64,000 bases of DNA from the NCBI RefSeq assembly GCF_010747415.1, contig NZ_JAAGNZ010000002.1:1240001-1304000 (forward strand), written 5' to 3'. Each line of letters starts with the position of its first letter. Positions within the stretch are counted from its first letter, which is position 1. The position numbers were made by a program, and so were the translations under genes. This DNA is from Spirosoma agri. Its GTDB lineage: Bacteria > Bacteroidota > Bacteroidia > Cytophagales > Spirosomataceae. Under the pieces are notes generated by a model, which saw nothing but the letters and a program-made list of their open reading frames with translations, did not search any database and was not told where the DNA came from. Below are positions 44,201 to 51,503 of the stretch, one piece after another.

Positions 44201-45428
44201 CAGTTCGTTGCGTGATCCGGAGAACCCGGCCAACACGACGGCTGGGCTGGATTACGCTTATTACGAAGGTAACTGGAGCAACTTGCCTAACTTCGGGTCG
44301 CTGACTCCGATAAAAACCGGTGCTACCGCCATGCCTACCGTCGATCTGCGCAGCCGGGAAGATAACTTTGCGCTGCGTTTTACCGGTTATATCACTATTC
44401 CGACAGACGGCGTCTATACCTTCTATTCTTCATCGGATGACGGCAGCAAACTTTTGATCGGCAATACCGAAGTGGTCAACAACGATGGTGGCCACCCCGA
44501 ACAGGAGCGATCGGGAACCATCGGCTTGAAGGCGGGCGTGCATGCCCTGAGCTTGCTGTACTTCGAGGGAACTGGTGGACAGGTATTGACCCTTAGTTAT
44601 AGTGGACCTAATATGGGTAAGCAGGTGATTCCCACTGCCTCGTACCTGCGCGTTTCCACTAACACAACCGTGCAGCCTCCGGTAGTGGTTGGAGGAACAG
44701 GCAGTGGCCTTCGTGCTGAATACTTTAACAATAAAGACCTGAATGCACCTATTGTGCTGAGCCGCGTAGATGCCAATGTCAATTTTGACTGGGGTGATGG
44801 CTCTCCGGCTAGTAATATCGCCGTCGATAACTTCTCGGCTCGCTGGACGGGTCAGGTCGAAGCACCGGTAAGTGGAAATTATACTTTCACTACGGCATCT
44901 GATGATGGTATACGGCTGTGGGTGAACGGTAATTTGGTAATTGATAACTGGACAGGACATCCGCTCACCATCAATAACACGCAATCGATAGCATTAACGG
45001 CAGGCCAGAAATATGATATACGACTGGAGTATTTCGAAGGACCAGGTGGAGCGGTGGCTAAGTTGTTATGGACCTATCCGGGGCAGAGCCAGCAGGTAAT
45101 CCCGCAGATTCGGTTGTATCCGGCGGGAGGGAGCGGTCGGCTGGGAGCGATTGCCAGCCAGGAGACAACCACTGAAGAACTGGTCGTAGTCTATCCGATT
45201 CCGGCTCGGGACGAGGTTCGGGTTCGTTATAAAGCTGTGGGGGCTGGCACTGTCAACGTACAGCTAGTAAGCGAGTCTGGACACACAGTGCTGGAGTCAA
45301 CCGAATCAGTAGCGGAGGGGACAAATGAGCTTCGTATGGGGGTGAGCACTTTACCCCGTGGCTTGTATGTGCTGAGTGTAATCGAGAATCATAAGCGATT
45401 GAGCCGCAAGATCATACTGGCCGATTAA
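41253..45428 (+). CDS. Large secreted beta-helix protein with four PA14 domains and T9SS tail
   Basis: 1391 residues from the ATG at 41253 (a TTG nine bases earlier is less likely), with signal peptide MIYPTTTTLVRCGLFLILGALTPNVLAQ. Residues about 25-600 form a right-handed parallel beta-helix of the pectate-lyase-like type (YYVAANGNDTQDG, many VxxNxIxxx turns). Residues about 660-1150 hold three PA14 domains (DGVYTFYTSSDDGSKLLIG) that are almost identical because of a 483-base tandem repeat. A fourth, diverged PA14 follows (about 1150-1290; GLRAEYFNNKDL). The end (VVYPIPARDEVRVRYKA ... LPRGLYVLSVI) is a type A sorting domain for type IX secretion. It probably binds or degrades polysaccharide at the cell surface; catalytic residues cannot be assigned by eye. 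Confidence 0.9.
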   Translation: MIYPTTTTLVRCGLFLILGALTPNVLAQTTYYVAANGNDTQDGRSSNHPFQSLDKVNTIALQPGDQVLFRRGDTFRGSLQLRQSGSANNPIVIDAYGSGAKPVISGSQSVTNWSNLGNNRWQATCSSCGDRVTGLYRDNSALPLGRYPNLSDSNKGYLTVQSHGGKTQLTSQQGLSTNWSGGEAVFRPVQWILNRATITGQNGNTLTLDGSGTYDIGDNWGYFIQNHPSTLDQTGEWYYNPANKTILLYDSQANPNSQTIAATVSAEAVNLSNLSYVTVRNLQITQALSTDLLVNNGSNVVITGNDITQSGEDGILVQGNGQQVVLENNLIDDINNNGVTIGTYQNVTFRGNTVRRIGLIPGRGKSGDGTYIGFRSSSNANTLIENNVIDNIGYNALNFATSTTIQRNQISNFCLTKSDGSGIYIWNGNKEPLGDIRIASNIVYNGIGAPEGTPGGAYSGANGIYLDDCTTNMEVTNNTVYNCRGLGYYLHGSSNIRLIGNTAYNNGEGQLAITSANGCQPRSNVIQNNVFVSRLASQFNVKYESNQNDLGSFGQFDNNVYARPFNDTYVIRAVYNNTTGADLSLAQWKSQYGKDQSTTGSPITYASGNPDDYIRFIVNPTGNATQTSLDGTYRDMKNNVYTNQVTVAAYSSIVLLKEPAATPLRTPENPANTTAGLDYAYYEGNWGNLPDFGSLTPIKTGATATPTVALRNREDNFGLRFTGYINVPTDGVYTFYTSSDDGSKLLIGSTEVVNNDGGHPEQERSGTIGLKAGVHALSVLYFEGSADQALTVSYSGPNIGKQVIPASSYLRIATNTPVQPPASSLRDPENPANTTAGLDYAYYEGNWSNLPNFGSLTPIKTGATATPTVALRNREDNFGLRFTGYINVPTDGVYTFYTSSDDGSKLLIGSTEVVNNDGGHPEQERSGTIGLKAGVHALSVLYFEGSADQALTVSYSGPNIGKQVIPASSYLRIATNTPVQPPASSLRDPENPANTTAGLDYAYYEGNWSNLPNFGSLTPIKTGATAMPTVDLRSREDNFALRFTGYITIPTDGVYTFYSSSDDGSKLLIGNTEVVNNDGGHPEQERSGTIGLKAGVHALSLLYFEGTGGQVLTLSYSGPNMGKQVIPTASYLRVSTNTTVQPPVVVGGTGSGLRAEYFNNKDLNAPIVLSRVDANVNFDWGDGSPASNIAVDNFSARWTGQVEAPVSGNYTFTTASDDGIRLWVNGNLVIDNWTGHPLTINNTQSIALTAGQKYDIRLEYFEGPGGAVAKLLWTYPGQSQQVIPQIRLYPAGGSGRLGAIASQETTTEELVVVYPIPARDEVRVRYKAVGAGTVNVQLVSESGHTVLESTESVAEGTNELRMGVSTLPRGLYVLSVIENHKRLSRKIILAD
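43254..44702 (+). repeat. Three tandem 483-base repeats encoding PA14 domains
   Basis: GAGAACCCGGCCAACAC and the sequence after it recur at 43254, 43737 and 44220, exactly 483 bases (161 codons) apart. Copies 1 and 2 are nearly identical; copy 3 differs mainly in its middle and end. The repeat is in frame, so copies can be gained or lost by recombination without breaking the gene. Confidence 0.95.
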
Positions 45429-45432
45429 ATAC

Positions 45433-45472
45433 TCTTCCAGCCTGACCTTGCCAGTAAGGTCAGGCTGGAAGA
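45433..45472. terminator. Bidirectional long-stem hairpin between the two beta-helix genes
   Basis: TCTTCCAGCCTGACCTT and AAGGTCAGGCTGGAAGA are perfect 17-base arms around GCCAGT. It starts five bases after the stop of the plus-strand gene and faces the 3' end of the minus-strand gene. No U-tract on either side. Confidence 0.75.
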
Positions 45473-45552
45473 ACATGCAGTGCTGAAATTGATTAGTTAC
45501 TACTGTCGTTCGATCCGATACCAGGATTTGCAGTTTGCTAAAACTACTGATT

Positions 45553-48500
45553 TCAGCGAACACGAACGTCGAGTTGCGCGGTATCATCTTCCCCGTTTAC
45601 ATACCCATTTCCTGGTACTGAGTCAGGGTCGTCAATGGATGCCGCGCTTATTTGCGCCTGATCGATCCATAGGCCAGTTGTTAGCACTCTGGCTTGAAAA
45701 GCAGTGCTTATCGTAACGCCCGCGCCGACAGTTGGCAATGTGGTACTCAGAAGCCGCCCATTGGCAGTCCAGTTAGGCGTCGCTACCAGATCAAGACCGT
45801 CGGGTAGCAGATTTTGTAGCTGAACCCCATTGGCCGAACTTCCGCCTGCATTCGTGACATACAACGTATACGTAATTACGTCGCCTACACTAGGTGCTCG
45901 ATTCGTTACTTCCATTCGTAAGCTAAGGTCCGCCTGACTGGGATTGGGTACGGGTTGGTTGGAAAGAAGTGGTGGTAACGGGCGTTGCGTCGGATTCGGC
46001 GAGTCATACACGTTCATCGTTGATGTTCCGACACGCAAATCAACAATGGCCATATCGTCTTCGCCATCGGCTGTCCCTGAATTTGGACTACTGTCGGGGT
46101 CAGGAGATGTGGCCGTAGTTAGTTGAGCGGCCAAGCGAAACAGACCGGGAGCGGTTGGTTTGACCGCAAACGTGAACGTGGTATCAGCCGAAGGAGCTAA
46201 CTGGTTCAAGGTACCGGTCAAGACGTTGTCGCTGTAGGGGCCAACTCCTATGTTAACAAATTCACTATTGGCAGGCAACCGGACCGTCCAACGAGCCAAC
46301 GAAGCGGGCGTATCGCCCTGGTTGCTGATACGCACCTGAAACGTAGCGGAATCACCAACGCTTATAAAACGCTTGTCACTCTGGAACGAAAGACTCAAAT
46401 CGGCGGGGCGTGTCGGCAACGTATCTTTAAATAGTACAACCGACGTGAACGGCTTGAGAATCAAGGAAGAAGTATAAAGCTGATTTTTCACATCCCGGTA
46501 TCGATCTGTAAGGATGATTGTGCTGTCTTTCAGTGTCGGATTGTAGAACAGCTTGATGAAGTCGTTCGGGTTGTTTCGTATAGAAGCATCTTCCTGTAAG
46601 CGAACATTGTCAAGCCAGAATGTTGGTTCCTGCCCGTCAATCTGAAACATAATGACAGGATCAACACCGTTATCTAATGCAGTAAAAGGTAACTCATAAC
46701 TTTTACGGGTGGGACTCATGGCTATTGTATACCGCTTGGTATATTCCTGAAAAGGAGGCCCATATTGTCGCAGATAAACGAGTAAATTGGCATTAGCAGT
46801 CGAAAGGGCATCAAAGCGAAGCACATAGGCTTTCTCCCTTGTAAGAGTGCTAATGCGTTTGACAATCTGTGCGTACGTGTTACTCTGGCCAGAGAGAGAA
46901 GGGAAGTCAACTCGGAGGCTACCACCATCAAGTTTGTTAGTGTTATCTTGTGAAACTACGGCATTGTTATAGCGGCTGTATATAACAAACCAGTCATCGC
47001 TGCTTGTTTCGAAGGTGCTGTTGACGCGCGTAACACCGCCAGAACCCTCATTCTTATACTCACTATACGTAATGGGACTGCTTTTCGAATGAATATCGAG
47101 CCCTCCAGAAAAACTTCTCCAGTCTGGCAAAGAAAAATTATTTCCGTACGTTGAATTTATTACTCCCCGTATAGATTCTGCCTCGTTAAAAGGACGAGCA
47201 TAGTAGTTCGAATCAATTAAACCATACTGGTTTAAATCATTTGCGTTCGATTCATATTGAGCGACTAGCTGACTAGGAAGTTTGCTCACAATGGTATTAC
47301 GCGTTATCACATCGTTCCGAATTGGACACGCTCCTCCATTATGATATACAACTAATTGACAAGTGCTATTATCAAATAAGGTATTATCTGTAAACGTAAT
47401 GTTGTTATTACCATGGAGAAAAACTCCCCATTGTGTATTTCCAAATATTGTGTTATTATTTATTTCAACATTTTCGACACAGTCATCAAGGAATATACCA
47501 ATAGCGTAGTCTGACCAAGGTGTATTACCTCGTGGATTAGTGTATAATATATTAGAGTTCAAATGAATATTCGTCATGGAAGCTTTGCTGCCGTTCCAAC
47601 AGTATAGTCCACCCCCGTCTATTTTAGAATAGCAATAGTTTGAGATTACATTACGCCGAATTGTTGTGTTATTCCAAAATGTAATACCGTTGTATCCGAT
47701 ACTATCAAGTCTGTTATTCTCAATCAAGACATTCTGATCAGCCTTTGACGTAATGCCATTGTACTGTCCGTCACCACTCTTGCCTCGACCGGGAACGTCA
47801 CCAATATGACGAAACGTATTGCCTCTCAGCACGACGTTTTGATAAAAGTCGATCCAGGCACCATTGTTGTAAGCCGTAATGACTTTGTTATTTTCCAGTA
47901 GCAGATTTTTGCCCGATCCTAAGATAATGAGTCCGTCTTCACCTGTATTGATAGCATCAATGTTAGACAGCGTAAGATTAGATACATTCTGAGCGAGTAA
48001 ACTGGTATTGAGCGTTTGCGTAATATATAAGTTGCGTATCGTCACGTATGATACATTTGCCAGATCAATACCCCGCCCATAGACAGTAGCCTGAATCGAC
48101 TGATCATTCGGTTTATTTTGTTCGTCATAAATCAAAATATTTTTAGTGCTGGCATTGTAACACCACTCTCCATTCTTGTCTAAGGTTCCTGGATGATTTT
48201 GAAAAAAAACTTCTGAATTATCTCTGGGATAATAGCTTGAATTATTAAATAAATTGAAGGCATTACCGTACTGGTGGTCAACGACAGCGCGATCAATAAT
48301 CCAGGCAGTTGGCCGCATAACTACTTCTGCGCCCTTCCAGTCAATGTCATTCGGAAGCTGTTCCTGAATGAAAATTTGATACTTTTCTGTATGTGCGTTT
48401 ATTGTCAAATTTCCTTTATTGGGAGCATCTGTATTCGGATAACGGCCAAGTGGCAAGGAAATGTTATTTCGATATAATCCCGTTACAGCGGGGCCGCAGG

Positions 48501-48909
48501 AAGGACAATAGGCCTGCCAGACATTGCCACCGACCGATGACCAATTAGTGACAGGTACTGAACCCGATAGTATGGGTTTTTCTCCGTTACCATATGCATC
48601 GAAAACAATGGAACGGCTTGAGGATCCCGACTTTCGGATCAGTAGTGTTCCGCGAAAGGTATCTCCTCTGCGAAATAATACTGAATCACCTGGCTGTAAG
48701 TCTATTGAATTTACTTTTGATAAGCTCTGGAAAGGGGTACTAACTGTTTTTCCGTTGTTTGAATCGCTCCCGGCGTTTGACACATAATAATTACTTTGGC
48801 CTAAAACAGAAAGCTGGATAAGGAAAAAAATAGTTAGTAAGAAAGCGATGAAAGTAGTTCTACGTTTACAGAACGCGATAGCAACTTTATGGTAAATAGC
48901 AAAAGACAT
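45553..48909 (-). CDS. Large secreted beta-helix protein with lectin-like and DUF11 domains
   Basis: 1118 residues from the ATG at 48909, with an N-terminal signal (KRRTTFIAFLLTIFFLIQLSVLGQ); a start 12 codons upstream is possible. Residues about 30-610 are a beta-helix closely related to the plus-strand neighbour (NYYVSNAGSDSNNGK, PGDSVLFRRGDTFRGTL, AVTGLYRNNISLPLGRYPN). About 625-775 looks like a carbohydrate-binding jelly roll (NSTFETSSDDWFVIY ... FWLDNVRLQED). Two DUF11-type Ig domains follow (from about 838 and 993; ADLSLSFQSDKRFISVGD, DVITYTLYVTNAGGSSANGV). I see no type IX sorting tail. The 5' two thirds are clearly more AT-rich than the 3' third. Confidence 0.88.
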   Translation of the reverse strand: MSFAIYHKVAIAFCKRRTTFIAFLLTIFFLIQLSVLGQSNYYVSNAGSDSNNGKTVSTPFQSLSKVNSIDLQPGDSVLFRRGDTFRGTLLIRKSGSSSRSIVFDAYGNGEKPILSGSVPVTNWSSVGGNVWQAYCPSCGPAVTGLYRNNISLPLGRYPNTDAPNKGNLTINAHTEKYQIFIQEQLPNDIDWKGAEVVMRPTAWIIDRAVVDHQYGNAFNLFNNSSYYPRDNSEVFFQNHPGTLDKNGEWCYNASTKNILIYDEQNKPNDQSIQATVYGRGIDLANVSYVTIRNLYITQTLNTSLLAQNVSNLTLSNIDAINTGEDGLIILGSGKNLLLENNKVITAYNNGAWIDFYQNVVLRGNTFRHIGDVPGRGKSGDGQYNGITSKADQNVLIENNRLDSIGYNGITFWNNTTIRRNVISNYCYSKIDGGGLYCWNGSKASMTNIHLNSNILYTNPRGNTPWSDYAIGIFLDDCVENVEINNNTIFGNTQWGVFLHGNNNITFTDNTLFDNSTCQLVVYHNGGACPIRNDVITRNTIVSKLPSQLVAQYESNANDLNQYGLIDSNYYARPFNEAESIRGVINSTYGNNFSLPDWRSFSGGLDIHSKSSPITYSEYKNEGSGGVTRVNSTFETSSDDWFVIYSRYNNAVVSQDNTNKLDGGSLRVDFPSLSGQSNTYAQIVKRISTLTREKAYVLRFDALSTANANLLVYLRQYGPPFQEYTKRYTIAMSPTRKSYELPFTALDNGVDPVIMFQIDGQEPTFWLDNVRLQEDASIRNNPNDFIKLFYNPTLKDSTIILTDRYRDVKNQLYTSSLILKPFTSVVLFKDTLPTRPADLSLSFQSDKRFISVGDSATFQVRISNQGDTPASLARWTVRLPANSEFVNIGVGPYSDNVLTGTLNQLAPSADTTFTFAVKPTAPGLFRLAAQLTTATSPDPDSSPNSGTADGEDDMAIVDLRVGTSTMNVYDSPNPTQRPLPPLLSNQPVPNPSQADLSLRMEVTNRAPSVGDVITYTLYVTNAGGSSANGVQLQNLLPDGLDLVATPNWTANGRLLSTTLPTVGAGVTISTAFQARVLTTGLWIDQAQISAASIDDPDSVPGNGYVNGEDDTAQLDVRVR

Positions 48910-49698
48910 AGTGTGGCAGAAAAGAACTGTTTCGAATAAAAGCAATCAGGATAGAGTTGGTTTGCTCAATTGACATACCATATGTTAGTGGAAATATGCC
49001 GCTGAATTGGTAGGCGTAGCGTAATGATTTGAGCTTTTTTCAATGGCTAATTTTCATTTAGTAATCTTTGTCAATTAAATCGGAGCTTGATCGATAAAAA
49101 GACTCTTTTAATTTAATTGATCGTTCTGTTTGTGGATTAGGAAGAACCAGTAGTTTGTTATCTACAGTATTGATTATAAGTTAATACTGTTTATCTCTAT
49201 AAAATTAGTAGATAAGATTGATTACAAACCAGTGTAGTGTTAATAAAGTCAAAATTAACAAATTTAATTAAAGAATAATGCAAAAAAAATAGTGATATAT
49301 TGTTATAGGAAATTAGGAAACGGCCTCTTCAGTAGTTGTTTCGGAAGCAGGATTGCTCTGACGCAGAAAAATAGCTGCTGTGTTACTACGTATGAGAAAA
49401 AAAGGAGCGTCCAATTAGAAAAAAATCACTCTGCGAAGAATGATTTTTCCCCAGAATACATAGAGTAATGTTCTTGAAAAAGTAGAATCAACAATGTAGT
49501 GAAGAGATTCCTTCAGTAGAGCAAGAGAGTGGAACTATGATTTGATGAAATCAATACTTAATCAGACAGGCGATAAATGGATCTCATCCCCAAAACTAGT
49601 CTGCCGTCCAATCTAGGCCTAACAAGAGTTAATTGAGAAGCATAGGTCTGCCTGTCGCAGTATACAGTTCGCAAAATAAAAATTTCGTATACAGACGG
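48910..49698. other. Gene-free AT-rich stretch
   Basis: No frame that looks like protein on either strand, no tRNA and no long inverted repeat that I can see. It holds the promoter of the minus-strand beta-helix gene and the 3' flank of the receiver gene. Confidence 0.5.
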
Positions 49699-50178
49699 TT
49701 ACCGACTAGTTTGTAATATATGCAACGGTAACATAACGGATTCCCACCAATAACGGCGAAATGTGTAAAAACACGTTAGCCACTGGTGGTAAGTAATTGG
49801 TTTAATAATGTATGAGGCAATACTAAACGTATACGATTTCAGGACATCGCTATGATCCTGTGAATTACTCAATATAACAAGGGGTATCTGGCGATAAAGC
49901 GTATGGCTTTTTATTGAATCTAATAAGCCCCAACCCTCTTCTCGACTTGGCAGGTATAAATCCTGTAAGATCAGCCGTGGTAATTTTGCGTCGTCTGTTG
50001 AACAAGCTTCAAGGTATTTTAAAGCTTGGGTCGCATTATTAGTCCAAACTGGTTCTACTTCAGGAAAACATTGCGAAAGAGCCGAACGAATAATTAGCCA
50101 TTGATCGGCATTATCCTCGATGATTAAAATAGGAATTCGATTTGCCTTTCGACGTTTTGGCGTAGTTAGTTTAGCCAT
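49699..50178 (-). CDS. Stand-alone response regulator receiver
   Basis: 159 residues. Receiver domain after a basic N-terminal tail (KRRKANRIP): acidic pocket E21/D22 (ILIIEDNADQ), phospho-acceptor D73 (LILQDLYLPS), switch S in LVILSNSQD, and K126 (SYIIKPITYHQW). The tail FRRYWWESVMLPLHI has the same YW-x4-LP motif as the two receivers at 38.8-39.7 kb, so the three are paralogs. No output domain and no adjacent kinase. Codon use is more AT-rich than in the other two. Confidence 0.92.
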   Translation of the reverse strand: MAKLTTPKRRKANRIPILIIEDNADQWLIIRSALSQCFPEVEPVWTNNATQALKYLEACSTDDAKLPRLILQDLYLPSREEGWGLLDSIKSHTLYRQIPLVILSNSQDHSDVLKSYTFSIASYIIKPITYHQWLTCFYTFRRYWWESVMLPLHILQTSR

Positions 50179-50440
50179 CTATACGTTCAGGTTCGTTGAC
50201 GAATTAATGAGTAAAAAAAGTTAGGCAAAGGGTAAACACTATATTAGCGATCTTCAACGTAAATAATTTACGAAAGCCAACTCAGAACCAGTAAATATAC
50301 ACACAGAATAATTAACAGAGAACATGACTAACCAATATAGATGAAATTATCGGCTTACATACATCTGTATGAGTAATTGGACAGGCAGCGAATAGGCTTT
50401 GAGTGCAGATATTTCGCCTATTCTATGTTTAATTATTTAC

Positions 50441-51421
50441 TCATTGTTGCTGGACTTTCCGATTAAGCACCCGCTCTAACTCACTTTCCTCAGGGGAAGG
50501 GACCACAACTGGTTGTTGTCCAGATTGAGCGTTAGCCTGTCGATTGTCAGTTTGAAACGAGCTCTTAGGGGCAACCACCGCTTTCGCGGAGACAGGTGGT
50601 GTTACCGGACGTTCATCGCTCAGTGAGTCAAGCGACAAACGGTTGGTAGATCGCTTTTTTCTGGTTTGTTTTCGTGTCGACTGAGCCGTTCGCGTTTCCC
50701 CTGACTCTATAGTCGTGTACGCAGTCGTTTCGAGCGACTTTCTACTGGTCAACGGGCTGGTAACTGGTTGGTTACTTTCGGTGAGGGAGCGGTCTGGAGT
50801 AGTTGTCGGAGCGAGTTGACTGCGATAAAAGTAACTTACCAAGGCCAGACTGCCGATAATAACAGCGAACGCTATTCTTGCGCGCCAGCTACCTGAAAAT
50901 ACGCGACTTCCTTGACCTGTTTTGGTTATTCTGACCGGAAACTGGGGCGTGTATAATGCGGGTAAAAGACTCCAGCTGCTTCCTTTTAATGCTAATGTCC
51001 GGCTTTCGTAGGGAGTCTCAATAAATAGTTTGCCTTCGTGCAACCCCGTCTGGTTCGCGACGTAGCGGACATGCACATAGGTTCCGGTTAGGGACGGAGT
51101 GAACGTCAGGTCGGGCGAAAAACCAGGACGGTCGTCAGTGGCTACCTGAAACTGATCCGGCGCATCGGTTGAGAGTGTAACTGGCGTGTCGGCATGCTGC
51201 TGTGCAATGGTCAGTACAATGAAAGCGGGTCTGCCCGGCGAAGTTCTGGCAAAGGTCAGCATTGGATGACTGACCATCAATACCGGTTTGATTTCCGGAG
51301 AGGTGTTGGCTACTTGGGTAGAACGGTTCTGATCATTCCCAGGCACTGCCGTAAACCGGAACGATTTATTGCTAAAATCGTCGGCTGTAATCACACGTTG
51401 AAGGTCCTGTTGAAGCGGCAT
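50441..51421 (-). CDS. Single-pass membrane protein of unknown function
   Basis: 326 residues, no N-terminal signal. An N-terminal domain of about 160 residues is beta-rich (VSHPMLTFARTSPGRPAFIVLTI, GTYVHVRYVANQTGLHEGKLFIETPYES) and resembles an Ig-like fold of the ASPM/SPD-2/Hydin or DUF1573 style. A membrane helix follows near 190-206 (RIAFAVIIGSLALVSYFY). The rest is a disordered Ser/Thr/Arg-rich tail (TRKQTRKKRSTNRLS) with Gln at the end. I do not recognise the family. A long hairpin separates it from the lipoprotein gene upstream. Confidence 0.7.
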   Translation of the reverse strand: MPLQQDLQRVITADDFSNKSFRFTAVPGNDQNRSTQVANTSPEIKPVLMVSHPMLTFARTSPGRPAFIVLTIAQQHADTPVTLSTDAPDQFQVATDDRPGFSPDLTFTPSLTGTYVHVRYVANQTGLHEGKLFIETPYESRTLALKGSSWSLLPALYTPQFPVRITKTGQGSRVFSGSWRARIAFAVIIGSLALVSYFYRSQLAPTTTPDRSLTESNQPVTSPLTSRKSLETTAYTTIESGETRTAQSTRKQTRKKRSTNRLSLDSLSDERPVTPPVSAKAVVAPKSSFQTDNRQANAQSGQQPVVVPSPEESELERVLNRKVQQQ

Positions 51422-51449
51422 ACTGTGTTCGTTTTAACGAACAACAAAA

Positions 51450-51496
51450 GAGTCTGACCTAAGGTTGCCGAATGCAAATAACCTTAGGTCAGACTC
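51450..51496 (-). terminator. Long-stem hairpin after the IPT lipoprotein gene
   Basis: GAGTCTGACCTAAGGTT and AACCTTAGGTCAGACTC are perfect 17-base arms around 13 bases. It starts eight bases after the minus-strand stop. There is no U-tract before the next gene, which starts 29 bases on. Confidence 0.75.
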
Positions 51497-51503
51497 ACTC
51501 CGC

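Noticed and set aside
43254..44702. Regularly spaced repeats considered as a CRISPR-like or other non-coding array
   Set aside because: The unit is 483 bases, in frame, and encodes PA14 domains.
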